Source: Chimonanthus salicifolius (lineage: Eukaryota > Streptophyta > Magnoliopsida > Laurales > Calycanthaceae). From it: DNA of 64,000 nt. This document shows, piece by piece, positions 23,001 through 33,946 of the stretch (position 1 is the stretch's first letter; each line of letters begins with the position of its first letter). Below the pieces are notes generated by a model that was not told where the DNA came from, searched no databases, and worked only from the letters and a program-made list of their open reading frames with translations. A program made the position numbers and the translations under genes. The stretch lies in assembly GCA_013350335.1 (NCBI GenBank), contig CM023538.1, positions 54,170,769 to 54,234,768 of the forward strand, read 5' to 3'.

Positions 23001-24186
23001 AGTGGTCTTTTGATGTAGTGAAAATTGAATTCAAAATTTTAATTCTTTAATAGGTTCGAATTTCTTTTTTAGTTTGTATCTTAGAAAATGTACGAAATTA
23101 GTGAACGTGGAGTGTGACATTGCCTCACCCATCAACTTGGCTTGGATTTGACTTGTGTCCTCTACCCAAATTCGACCCAAACCCTACCAATGCCCCAGCC
23201 AACAACCCAATTGACATAAAGTCAAATTAGACAACTAAGGAAATGAGCCGACTTAATCCGACTCTCTTAAATGGATAAAGGAATTACAAATTGTGGGTTC
23301 ACTTAATCCAACAGAACCTTAATGTGACTCAATAATTACATTTATGTCAGATTGATCCTCCACTTCTAAATCTAATAATAGAATTGTTGGGCCGTTGGGC
23401 TGTAGTGGATTTTGGTGTTCTTTCAATCTCTTCTAGTGAATTTTATACATTACAAACTCATTTTGAAGGGCTCTATTGCTAGTGTAGGTCTTAAGCAATG
23501 GATCAGAAAGATATCCCGTTCACACAACATAGATCATCTCAAGGATCTGAGATGACCCACCAAAGAATGGAAGTTTAAATCATTCAAGAAAATGGTCTTC
23601 TATAGACCACTTTGTCAATTTCCATTGATAATCTAAAAGTTTGGGTTTTTTCTTTTATTTTAGGCATTGGTAGAACCACCTACACTATATATTGACAATA
23701 AAATGGACTTGTGTAAATATAGTTTACTTATTTATTTATTTGTTAGTCAGAAGGTGTAGTTTATTTTTTATTTTTTAGTGCAATCAAATTGAGAGAATAC
23801 TTCTAAGAGGATCCCATGAATCCTTGGATGTAGTTATTTCTTTGAGAAAAATATCCTTTTTTTTTTGAAAATTTTGATCTTTTCATAGAAAATGGATTTT
23901 TTTAAGGGAAAAGTATATTTTTTTGTGTTCTTGACAAGGACCCTTTATTCTATAAAAGAAGAGAAAGGTTTTTTTTTTTTTTTTTGCTTTTCTATATTTT
24001 TGAAAATTTGCTGGTGTGTCACTGGGATTTATCCTATTATCTGATTTATGGTAATAAACAAGTTAAGATTGATTCACTAAATTTGAGCATAACCTTTGTT
24101 CATAAACAAATATACAGGGTTCTAAACAAGGTCTATTTGAGTTGAGCTCATCAGGGAGCTGTTCAATTTCAAGCTCAAGTCATTTA
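20088..24186. other. GCP2 3' flank and intergenic DNA
   Basis: The first ~150 bp after the GCP2 stop is presumably 3' UTR; no clear AATAAA is seen. At 21728-21752 there are about three plant telomere-type units (tttaggg). 21957-22560 contains scattered palindromic words of the type gatatatcg/atatcggctgatat, resembling subterminal repeats of a degraded DNA transposon, without definable ends. 22560-24186 is AT-rich with TTTT-rich tracts and no recognisable gene. A 67-bp exon-like stretch at 20772-20838 is discussed under rejected items. Confidence 0.6.
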
Positions 24187-24194
24187 GCGTGTAT

Positions 24195-24502
24195 TAGGGA
24201 TGCAACTCAGGTCGGGTTCCTTAAAACCCAACCCGTCCCGAATTCTAACCCGAATTAACTCAAATTCTGACCCGACCCGCATTTTGAACCTATTTTAGAC
24301 TAATTTTAGCCAGGTCGGGTTGTGTCGGTCGGGTCGGGTTAACTTATAAAATCTTCAACCCGACCAGACTCGAATTTCATGTGGGTTTTTTTCTTCTCAG
24401 TCCGACCCGACCCACTGACTCAAAATTCTTGACCCAACCCGCATGATTTCTTGGGTCGGGTCATGCGGGTCGGGCCAAAACCCGAGCCGAGTTGCAGCCC
24501 TA
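24195..24502. mobile_element. hAT-type MITE, 308 bp, with 8-bp duplication
   Basis: Left end TAGGGATGCAACTCAGGTCGG; the right end, reverse-complemented, is TAGGGCTGCAACTCGGCTCGG. Flanking 8-mers gcgtgtat (24187-24194) and gtgtgtat (24503-24510) match at seven of eight positions. The interior is filled with gacccgaccc/gggtcgggt words on both strands, a typical subterminal motif array. It has no coding capacity. Confidence 0.87.
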
Positions 24503-24580
24503 GTGTGTATAATATCATATGAATTAATTATGTACATGCATTTTTGTCTCTGTAATAATGTAGATATGCATAATAATATA

Positions 24581-24771
24581 TTCTCTCAGTTCCATTTTAG
24601 TTGTCCAATTTTAAAATTTTGATTTTTTTAAGGAAGGGCTTTCAAAAGGAAGGAAGAAATAGATAGTCAAAGTAGATAGATAAAGAGAGAGAATCAAAAT
24701 GGTATATCAGACAATTATTTTGGGATAGTTCGAAAATGCATATTAGACAACTAAATTGAAGGCAGAGAGAA
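24581..24771. mobile_element. Stowaway-like (Tc1/mariner) MITE, ~191 bp
   Basis: Left end ttctctcagttccattttag followed by ttgtcc; the right end, reverse-complemented, is ttctctctgccttcaattta followed by gttgtc. This matches the Stowaway terminal pattern CTCCCTC.GT..CA..TTTA.TTGTC, and TA dinucleotides lie on both sides. It lies only ~80 bp from the hAT MITE at 24195-24502. Confidence 0.85.
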
Positions 24772-25125
24772 TATATGAGTTGAATTTTAGCCGAGCTCTT
24801 GCTTTATATATATTATTAAGAAATATAAATATGCTCGGCTGATTTTTAATCAAGTATAAGTTCATATGCTTAATTATGTACAAGTTAAAGTGCAAGATTA
24901 GCTCAACAAACACTCAAACATGTTCAAATAGATCATTCTTGGCTCACTTCAATCAAGCTTCTTTTCATGAAGTGTGTTTTTTTACCATCAGACCAACCCC
25001 TTAAAGTAGCTTCAATAGTTGGAGCAAGTCATACATCCCGACTTGCGGCATATGATGCACATTGGATAAGTCATTTTCTCATTTATCTAAAATGAATGTT
25101 TTTAGTCATATATTTTCATTACAGT

Positions 25126-25273
25126 CAGGGCCGGCCCTCGGCATAGGCGGCATAGGCAACCGTCTAGGGCTCCCACACACATAAACTCCTTAATATACCA
25201 GCTACAAAGGGCTCATGAAATCTTACTCCTAGTAGAGCCCTGAGATTGTTAGGAGATCTCAGAGCCGGCCCGG
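25126..25273. mobile_element. hAT-type MITE with GGGCCGGCCC ends, copy 1 (148 bp)
   Basis: Left end CAGGGCCGGCCCTCGG; the right end, reverse-complemented, is CCGGGCCGGCTCTGAG. Flanking 8-mers attacagt (25118-25125) and attatagt (25274-25281) differ at one base. Inside it shares cataaactccttaatatacc and ctcatgaaatc with copy 2 at 27518-27650. Confidence 0.85.
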
Positions 25274-26478
25274 ATTATAGTCCATCAAATCAAAGGCCAT
25301 TAATCTTAGTGACTTCACAATATTATATTCCTTCACCTCAAGTATTTAAGAGCCTCTCTTTTCTCCTAGTGAAAATATAGTGGAGACATAGAGTGATACG
25401 TTGCTTCATTCTCCATGATAAAATGAGACATGAAGGTATTAAACAAGTGCTAGTACAAAGCATCTCTTTTCTCAGAAAAAAAAGGTGCCAATAACTTTAA
25501 AAACTTGAGAAATAGCAAGGCAAGTGATGGCTTCCTGCTCCATTTCCGAACTCCATGTTTTTCACTTATTTTTGTCTGATCTCTCACTTTATTACTAAAA
25601 AAATATCAATTAATTTTAGAAATGATTTGTGCACTCATACTTTAAAAAAGATGCAATGCATAGGCGTTGCGTATCGGTCTTCATAATCTGATACGTTGCA
25701 TATCAGCCAATATGTTTGATCTGGTATTCTAACAAGAAATGGTAATATTTATCAGGCATCTCTTCTTTGATGTGGTGTATTTGGAAATTTAGAAATCAAT
25801 CTAGTTTTCAAGGAACTCTATTTTATATGCAGTTGGTGATACATAAAGAAAACATTAAAATTGAAGAAAATGCCATGAAGAATTTAAGGTTTTATTCACA
25901 GTTGAATGGCAACCTAAGCAGGAATTCTCCACCTATGAATTTCTTTAAATCAGAGTTCTGTTGATCAAGTGATGTACTTCAAAGTTAAGGAGGAGGAATC
26001 TTCACAGATAACTAAAGACAATTGCATTCTCACTTACTCTTTTTGCATTATTTACATAAAATTTCTTCCATACATCTAAAATTACAATAACAATATATAT
26101 ACTTTTGTTAATTGAATATTATAATTAATCATTTAATTAGCTCTTTATGGTGACAAAGGATTTAAAAATCTTAACAATGTTTTAGGCCATGATCTATAAG
26201 AGAAGCCCTCTTATTAATATTTGCACCTCCACTGCTTACAAGTTTTTTATGGCCAATTTTATGAACTTGCAAAAAGGTGGTTTGCAAAGGGAAGCTACTA
26301 TTAATCCAATGATTATACAATTAACTTGCTTAGTTCCATTGGCTTCAATTAAGGCCCAGATAGCTACACTTCCTCCCACTGTCATGTCTCCCTAGTGATT
26401 TCAACTAAGCATCTAATTTTCTAGCCATAGCCAGACTTGTAACACCACACTTCATTTTTGAAGTGTTAAAGAATTTAG

Positions 26479-26828
26479 TGTTAGAAATAGAAAGCATGAT
26501 ATGATAATATTTTTGAGGTAAAATTCACTCTCAAAAGCTAGTTTTTGAGAGAAGGGTGTCTCAAGTGTTATATATATTAGTTATACAATGTTGGACTTTT
26601 TGTCACTTCACACTTGTCCTCACGTGCAGTTGCAGACTTCAAACCCACTCTCATGTGGTTACATGCGAAACCTGCTTTGATATCATGTTAGAAAACCTAT
26701 GACATGATAATATTTTTGATATAGAACTCACTCTCAAAAGCAAGCCTTTCAGAGAAGGGTGCCTTAAGTATTATATAAAATCATTAGTTATACAAATTAA
26801 AAGATGTAAGACTTTTTGTCACTTTACA
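26479..26828 (-). mobile_element. TRIM (terminal-repeat retrotransposon in miniature), ~350 bp
   Basis: Direct repeats 26479-26612 (134 bp) and 26686-26828 (143 bp) both start tgttagaaa and share atgataatatttttga, cactctcaaaagc, gagaagggtg and gactttttgtcactt. The 73-bp interior ends gctttgatatca next to the right repeat; on the minus strand this reads as a degenerate initiator-Met tRNA primer site (tgatatcaaagc). Flanking 5-mers are tttag and cttag. It is too small to code for anything. Confidence 0.75.
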
Positions 26829-27517
26829 CTTAGGATACTACTAGAAGATGAAGCATCAACTGTCTGTATTTTTAGGTAATTTAAGATTCTCAAGATGTTT
26901 TAGGGATTCTCTGTGCTTAGTATGAAATGGACTAAACCCTCTTGTCTGTATAGGTCACTTATTGTATCCTATCCTTTTATAAATAAAATTGGTCGATTTA
27001 TAAGAAAATTCAAGAATTAAGACTAAAATGATATATTGAAGTTGAAACTTTGTCAATCCTTTATGCATTCGATCCTTTACACTTTTCAACAGAAGCCGTC
27101 TTCTTCAACAATCATCCTTCATTTTTAAGATCTTATATTTTTATGAACGATCCCATTCTACCATCTTAATGCCAAAGATGGTAGTGAATAGAATTGATTG
27201 GAATATATTTACTGAAGATCTACGCCATTCACTAGTTTCTATACACATGTTTACATTAATTTATCAAATTTTATGAAACTATTGAATTAATGTTGGATGG
27301 AGACAGTGTGAGCCCGTTTGGTAGAGCATCCACATTAGACATTGTTTTTGAAGTTGGTAAATAAATATTTTTAATAAGTAAAGTTCATCATAGCCCTCTG
27401 ATTTATTCATAGATAGAATCAAACAATCTGAATAAGAGAAAGTAACTTTGTCCAGAAATATGAATATAAACAGATTTAGACGTTTGATAAAGACGCCTCA
27501 AATTGATATACTAGGAT

Positions 27518-27650
27518 CAAGGCCGGCCCTGGACATAGGAAGTGTAGGCTGTCACCTAGGGTCTCCAGACAGACAGAAAGGGTCCCCACACTTAAACTCC
27601 TTCATATACCAGTCACAAAAGTCTCCTGAAATCTCAGGGCCGGCCGTCAG
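27518..27650. mobile_element. hAT-type MITE with GGCCGGCCCT ends, copy 2 (~133 bp)
   Basis: Left end CAAGGCCGGCCCTGG; the right end, reverse-complemented, is CTGACGGCCGGCCCTGAG. It shares internal text with copy 1 (ctccttcatataccag versus ctccttaatataccag). Flanking 8-mers actaggat and gataggat agree at six of eight positions, so it is an older or edited insertion. Confidence 0.7.
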
Positions 27651-28017
27651 GATAGGATCTTTTCAATCTATTAAACAATATAAATACAATTGAGTGCAAT
27701 GTCCTTCCATGTCTAAACAAGAAGAGGAAATGAGGGTTTGAATCATGAATCCAAAAGATCCCACCATTCACGTCCCACTTCTCACTGGTAGAATGTTAAT
27801 TGTAAATATCTATCCTATAGCTTCACATGTTATGTATTAGTATCAGACAATGGATGGTTATGATCATCCGATTGATTTGATACTCCAGACTGATGGAGTC
27901 TTCGATTCAAAGGTTAGGCAAGGCAAAAGCTGGCTCACACAGTAGCGAAAGCTTGTGAGTTCTTTCTCAATATCTGAGTAATTACAGTTAAATATGAGTA
28001 ATTACAGTTAAATATAT

Positions 28018-28300
28018 GAGTAGAATTCATCTTTAAAAATTGGCGGTTAAGGAGGGAACCCATATATTTATAAACCTTATAATCCAAAGGTCCACTAGTG
28101 ATATGAGACTTCCTAACACTCCCCATCAGTGTGTCAGGGTTGGAGACACTTAGCTCTCCTCCTCTATACATGATTGGAGATACGAACCCAATCCATCCCT
28201 TTGGTACCCCTGCTCTGATACTATGTTAAACACACGTGTAAAACTCACTCTTAAAAATCGACTGTCGAGATGAAACTCATTGTTGTGGGACCCACTATAC
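28018..28300 (-). mobile_element. TRIM-like LTR and primer-site fragment
   Basis: At about 28210 the text gctctgatactatgttaaac resembles the complement of the initiator-Met primer site joined to an LTR end (ttaaca on the minus strand). Left of it, gaattcatctttaaaaattgg with aaggagggaaccc echoes the right-hand text aactcactcttaaaaatcg with gagatgaaact, suggesting two degraded copies of one LTR around a short interior. Boundaries are approximate. Confidence 0.4.
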
Positions 28301-28921
28301 AACACTGTTGACTATATGAGACCCACTTCTGGACATAGATGACCAGAATCATCCTACTTTTGAAAGCTGACTTAGAGAATCTTGTAAGCTGTGTAATTTT
28401 GTATAATTGATTATTCTTTTATTTTATTTTTTCTTATTTAGTCATCATAATTGATTCCTTTTGATCTATTTATACTTGTACTCTCTTTCGATTATAATAA
28501 AATGCATTCAAAGAGAGTGATTCCTTTCTCCTAATCCTTTCTTCTTTTCATTATTATTTTTCTTTTTTCCAATATTACTTTCAACACTAGTATACTTATA
28601 AGCTCCGTAATAACAAAGGTCTACTAGAATGTGGAACTTGCTAACAAATAACTATTGGATTTGAGAAGGAGCAACTGATATCTCTAAGCTATAGAAATAG
28701 TGGATTATGTTTTCTAAATGTCTACTTGAATTGAACTATCTCGAAGAAACACAATCCAACTCAAAGACACCCAAACGCCCACACAAAGCTGGCCAACACT
28801 CCATTTTCATACCGAGTCACAGTTCATCAACAACTGGTTTGCAATTTCTACAAACTGCCCAAAACACTAAAACCACTCCTTCATTGTAATACAACCCCAT
28901 CAAAACCCTAACACACATACA

Positions 28922-28929
28922 TATAAATA
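28922..28929 (+). promoter_or_regulatory. Candidate TATA box of the DREB gene at 28988
   Basis: TATAAATA lies 59 bp before the ATG at 28988. Transcription starting about 30 bp downstream (around 28950) would leave out the upstream out-of-frame ATG at 28933, so the first ATG in the message would be the one chosen for the protein. Confidence 0.5.
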
Positions 28930-28987
28930 AATATGCCCCATTTCCCAACTTCAAAATCAACTTCCCGCCAATATCTTTCCTACACTC

Positions 28988-29545
28988 ATGCATCACTCTC
29001 AGACCACCAGAAAACAAAATCCCGGCAGCAGCAGCGGCGGCACCGCTGCTGGCAGTGGCTCACTTGCAGGTCACCACCCTCTTTACCGTGGTGTTCGGCG
29101 ACGGAGTGGCGGGAAATGGGTGTCAGAGATCCGGGAGCCTCGCAAGCCAAATCGCATTTGGCTTGGCTCTTTCCCGACGCCAGAGATGGCAGCCGTAGCT
29201 TATGACGTAGCAGTGCTAGCACTCAAAGGGCCAGACGCTGAGCTCAACTTCCCGGGCACCGCAGCAAACCTGCCCGTCCCCGCCTCCACCTCTCCGCGTG
29301 ATATTCAAGCTGCGGCAGCAGCTGCTGCAGCATCCCTCTCTATGTGGGGAATTGGCCAAGGTGAAAATAATCCTACACCGGCAGAAAATGTGGAATTTGT
29401 TGATGAAGAGCTTATCTTCGACATGCCCAATCTTCTCATGAATATGGCTGAGGGGATGTTGCTTAGCCCTCCTCGTCTTCACGAAGATGGAGATGATTCT
29501 CCTGGTGAAAACACCAACGGCCAGAATCTATGGAGTTATCATTAA
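28988..29545 (+). CDS. DREB-type AP2/ERF transcription factor, 185 aa, intronless
   Basis: DNA-binding nuclear regulator. A Gly/Ser-rich leader (residues 1-30) precedes one AP2/ERF domain at residues 33-90 ([19 protein letters not shown], then [20 protein letters not shown] and LNFP). Val at domain position 14 and Glu at 19 (the V and E of KWVSEIRE) are the residues that mark the DREB branch. An alanine-rich stretch follows (108-115). The C-terminal motif [20 protein letters not shown] and the last residues NLWSYH resemble the acidic MPNLL..MAEGM/LWGY ending that I recall from group III ERFs such as Arabidopsis ERF027. The length is typical. No stops or frameshifts; the GC-rich coding body contrasts with the AT-rich surroundings, as is common for intronless AP2 genes. 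Targets and inducing signal cannot be told from sequence. Confidence 0.93.
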   Translation: MHHSQTTRKQNPGSSSGGTAAGSGSLAGHHPLYRGVRRRSGGKWVSEIREPRKPNRIWLGSFPTPEMAAVAYDVAVLALKGPDAELNFPGTAANLPVPASTSPRDIQAAAAAAAASLSMWGIGQGENNPTPAENVEFVDEELIFDMPNLLMNMAEGMLLSPPRLHEDGDDSPGENTNGQNLWSYH

Positions 29546-29833
29546 TATTCTCAACAAAATAAACTATAATAAGAATAAGAATTGTTTTCCTATATATATA
29601 ATACAATGCATTACAAAGAGAAGAGAGCTTCATTGATGAAGCTTATTTACTTAGAAGAGGCAAAGATAGAGAATCAGAATCTATGGAAGTTGAGTAGTCT
29701 GTCTCTTGTACAGGAGTGCGTGTTTGTTGTTTCAACTTGAGCATCATTGCACCCTTTATCTGATAGTAACTCCTTTTAGAAATGAAATTCTCAAATAATC
29801 ATACATCGATTCACAATATATCAATATTCAGCA
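29546..29833 (+). other. 3' flank of the DREB gene
   Basis: An aataaa-like signal (caaaataaactataataag) starts about 15 bp after the stop and is a candidate polyadenylation region. The rest has no recognisable feature up to the solo LTR. Confidence 0.5.
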
Positions 29834-29838
29834 CTTTC

Positions 29839-30190
29839 TGTTGGGAAAAAATATACAAATCACACAATCAAGAAATCAATCATACACACAAGAGAATACG
29901 GATTTTACGTGGTTTGGAAAGATTACCTACGTCCACGAGGCGTTATGAAGGAAGTCAGGTTACAAAGATTTCATTAATCCTACCCGCAGGTTACAATGAT
30001 TATAATCGGACCCAACATTCCTCTCAGTCTCTCTTTCTCCTCTCTGTTTCTCTCCTAGAGAAACTGTACAGCCTAGAAACCCTAGGAAGAAAGAGAATAA
30101 TATATATAGACATACACAAAGTGGGCTCAGTGAGCCTTTGCCCAACATACAATCCAAATCCAAAAGGGCTTTGAGCCATAAAACCCAACA
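29839..30190 (-). mobile_element. Solo LTR, 352 bp, with 5-bp duplication
   Basis: Starts TGTTGGGAAAAAAT and ends AAAACCCAACA, flanked by perfect copies of ctttc (29834-29838 and 30191-30195). It contains the words ttttacgtggtttgg and cctacgtccacgagg, shared in form with the copia-type LTR at 49617 (aacgtggtttgg, cctacgtccatgg), so it probably belongs to a related copia family. Orientation is inferred from that similarity. It lies only ~290 bp downstream of the DREB coding end. Confidence 0.9.
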
Positions 30191-30472
30191 CTTTCCACCA
30201 TAAAAAATAAAAAAAATCTGCACTCATTTGGAGAAAAGATACAGGGCTGCTGAAATTGCTATCAAAGCAAGCTCATGTCATTGCACCACTGACCCACTTT
30301 CCTTGGTTGGTCCTAAACTTGTCTACCAAGAGAGAAATGCTTACAGTTCATTTGGTTTCCTATCTACATCTCAAAAATAATAAATAGTTTCACCCTTTCT
30401 ATGGTAGCAATGCTTGCAGTGGAAATATTATCACTCGCACCACTGAAAGAATCACCTCTCTCTCTCTCTCTT

Positions 30473-30820
30473 GTTGGGAGAAGATAAATTGCTCGACCAA
30501 ACACAAAAACAACATCAAAAAATAGAGAAGAGAAATCGACAAAGATAATCAAATTATAACACAAATGTTTACGTGGTTTCCTTTCGATACGTCTATAGGT
30601 TTTCAACACCGATCCACTATACTGAAAGATAAAAAGTCGAAGAAAAGTTGGCTCTGGTTTTAGTTACAATTTTCACTGTATTTCTCTCAATGAAAAAAAA
30701 TACATGATATACTGTTCTCATTAGAGTTTACAAAGGTGTTCGACCCACGATAGTACAGATCAGATCGACAGTAGATAGGAGCTTAAAATTTATTTCGATG
30801 AAAATCAATTTATTGTAACA
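30473..30820 (-). mobile_element. Copia-type LTR fragment
   Basis: Begins tgttgggagaagataaattg and carries tttacgtggtttcctttcg, like the solo LTR at 29839-30190, but the right end and any flanking duplication cannot be defined. A CT-repeat (30456-30471) directly precedes it. Confidence 0.4.
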
Positions 30821-32040
30821 GGTCCACTTCTCATTAAAATAATTAGGTACTTACTTTTAAATTGAATTTAATAGGATTATTTTTTCAATAATTCAATTTG
30901 TTTTTTGCTCTTAATATCATCTTCCAACAAAGCACTCAGGGAAACACTATCATATGTTGAAATCAATATCCATAAACCATAGAAGAGAATCATTTTTAAC
31001 CTTCTATTTCTTTTTAATTTCAAAGGTCAGAGAACCATGAAATATTTCAGTTGGAATGATGTAAGCTGAAATAATTTGTCTGGAGGAAGACGAAGGCTCA
31101 TATTGAATTGATGACTCTATCCACTTTTTGCATTCAATGCTAGGTTGATCTAATTAAACGCGTATACTTTTGACTAAATCTCATCAGATGTGTAATAAGT
31201 CATTGATGAATCTCAATTAATATGTTTTTATTGACTTTTTAAATAAATAAAATATTAAAGGTTTAAAGACTTAATTTAAGAAAGATGAATACTAAGTTTT
31301 AAAAATAACTATATTGATGCTATATCAAATTAAGAATAGCTTTTTAAAAGTTTAATGACTGACGTCAATAGCCTAGTTGACATAAGCTCTGATGCATGAA
31401 ACTTACGAGTTACACATTAATACTTAGTAGAAGACTTTTACAATAAGAACTTTTATACTTTTTATACTTCAAATAGGATTTGAATTACACATAATTGGTA
31501 AAATGCATTGAGAATTGAATAAAGAAAATATTAGAAAAAAATTTAGCCCTATTGAACTATTTTAAATTTATGATTTAATAAATATTCAAATTCCAAAAAA
31601 TATAAATCATTAAAATATCATAACTAAAATTAAGTTAAAAAAATATTCATTCATCTAAGTATCACAGTGAATATCCAACTAAATAACCCACTAAATATAT
31701 CAAATGGCATTCTTAATGATTACTGTTGATTGCTTTATAATTATCATGTGAATGAAATGCTTTAATGGGTGGTAAAGTGGAGCTTTCCACAATCCTTGGC
31801 GGGCCGAACTTTTTAAGCCAGGAGAAAGTGACACGTGGCTTTCTGATGATGGAGTGGAATCACATGAATTGACTTCTCAGAGAGAGAGAGAGAGAGAGAG
31901 AGAGGTGATTGGGCCCATCTGATCTTGGTCTGATGTTTATCATAGTATTTGCCGACAGTAGACACGTGGCACAATGTGGTTGGTCGAAGATAGTTATATG
32001 GGAGGGGGTTGTCAACCCTTCTTAGGTCGTGGTGTGGCAT
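30821..32040. other. AT-rich intergenic DNA
   Basis: No gene or defined element is seen. Contains a (GA)n run at about 31879-31904 and long A/T-rich tracts. Confidence 0.6.
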
Positions 32041-32050
32041 GAAACTTACC

Positions 32051-33455
32051 ATTTTTTTTTTTGAATGGAGGGGTAAGTATCATTCAAGAGAAGGGGTAGG
32101 AGAAAGTCCTCAAAATAATTACATCAAGAGAAGTCTAGACAGAGGGGGCATAAAAAACAACAAAATGTATGAGCCCACAGCCTGGGTCAGACGGTTAGAC
32201 AAAAGAGACAAAAATATCATCACTACAAGTATCATGAGTGAGCTTATCAGTAGCCCAAATTATGAGCATCTCAAGGTTGCGAGGCGAGGCCTTGGAAACA
32301 ATGCAATGGAGCCTAAATAGAAGATATCTAATAGCAGAGATATGAGATCGAATGGCCCAACTATTAGAGCTATGGTGAGATAATTGGTACAATATGTCAG
32401 AGTTGATACATTGCATCTCAGGGACAAGTAGCTCAGAAGCAAGGCAGAAGAGAAGCATTTTTTGGCAAAAGATGAGGATGTTGGAACAACAGTTGGTAAA
32501 CAATGGGCTGATGTGGTGGCCGGTGGCACTAGTGGAGGGGTCAAAATAGAGGGCAGCAAACATATGAGAGTTGTGAGTGTTAAGCAATCCAAAAAGGAGG
32601 GAAGCATTGTGAGGATGAGGCGTTGCATGCTAGGATGCTAGGCTGAATAGGTGAGGAAGGGGGAGGCAAGTTTTAGCAAGCAAAAAAAAAAAGCTATGAA
32701 CCTCGCGAAAGTCGTCGTTAGAAGTAAGGAAAAAGATCCTGCTCCTGACATCAGACATGATCCGACTTCTGAGAACAGTAGGCGAGCTGAATGAATTTGT
32801 AAAGGTGCGCTTGTTTCTCTCCATCCGGACATGCCAAATAAGAGCAGGGAGAAGGAGATTGATGGCCAAGGACTCGATCTTACTGGTCTTAGCTTGAGCA
32901 AGCATGGCATGGTCAGTAATTAGGGCTCTGCTAGAACGATGGTAGCTGAATTTGTCAATGACCAGGTCCCAAATGGAGTGGACAAGGCTGCAATGGAGGA
33001 GATGCAGAGAGGTCTCAGGGCTACAGTTACAAAGGATGCAGATAGGGTTGAGAGTTAAACCAATTCTTTGCAGTAAATCTTTTGTCTTCAATCCAGAATT
33101 GAACAGGAACCATAGGTAGGTCGAGTGTTGAGGTATGCAGCCACGGAACCACAGAAGTGGAGCCCAAGGAGGCTCAGGGAGGCTAGAAAAGTGGTGGGAA
33201 ATAATGGATGCAATGGAAAGGCTGCCACGATCATCATCAGTCCAAAGAATTTCATCAATGGAGCCGCAAAGTGGAAGGCTCACCTCTCTGATCAAGGTCC
33301 GGATTTCAGCAAAAGGTGCAGAGGTAGGAGGAGGTAGATTCCAAATACCGTTACAGATAAGTTGAGAGACAAAAACATTTCTACCAAGACCCAAATCATA
33401 CATCAGACGATTACCGAAATGCTCCACAAGGATAAAGCCAGGACGGAGGAAAGCC
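32051..33455 (-). mobile_element. 5'-truncated L1-type LINE fragment (zf-RVT region and 3' end)
   Basis: A T13 run at 32051 is the minus-strand tail. The minus strand carries a 265-codon frame (32630-33427) beginning FGNRLMYDLGLGRNVF, with IDEILWTDDDRGSLSIASI, then FRGCIPQHSTYLWFLFNSG and CILCNCSPETSLHLLHC, which is the zf-RVT segment after the reverse transcriptase in plant L1 elements. The same segment occurs at about 55.4-56.3 kb (DDILWIANDDGAFSISSV, FAGCIPKHSTFAWLFFNNG), so both are one family. It is truncated before the reverse transcriptase. No clear duplication is found. Confidence 0.88.
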
Positions 33456-33946
33456 TAGTGAAGTTATCTGTAGTGGTAATTGAATAACTTCAATTAAAAT
33501 AAATTTTAAAAGTATTATTCAAACATATAAATTAGTATGTATTTTGAAGATATAAAGTGTATAAAACAAGTACTATACACTTATTCAAATGACACTTTAA
33601 AAATGACATGTTCAAAGTAAAACGTACCTATTTAACTTGATTAAATGATATCTCTCAAGTTTTTTCATATTATTTAAAGTAATCTAATATGAAAGTATAA
33701 ATAATCATTAAGGTCAAAGAACAAATAAGATATTGGTGTTTTTATCAGTTAAATAATAAAAAAGAATATACTTGTTATTTGTTATAAAAAAAAATACAGA
33801 TATCTTTATCATTTGAAAATTAAAATATTAACCTCTCAAAATAATTGAAATATTAAGTTCGACTTTGTCCTTCACTCTTGGTTGCTTGTTGGAGGAAAAT
33901 TTTGCATTGCTTTGCTAATGGACAAGCTCTAATTTGCACAATTTAT
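33456..33946. other. AT-rich intergenic DNA
   Basis: No gene, element end or repeat recognised. Confidence 0.6.

Noticed and set aside
28933..29205. 90-codon plus-strand frame overlapping the DREB gene
   Set aside because: Out-of-frame shadow; its ATG lies at or before the predicted transcription start.
32195..32628. Minus-strand frames of 122-130 codons
   Set aside because: They lie in the 3' end of the LINE fragment in alternative frames, without known domains.
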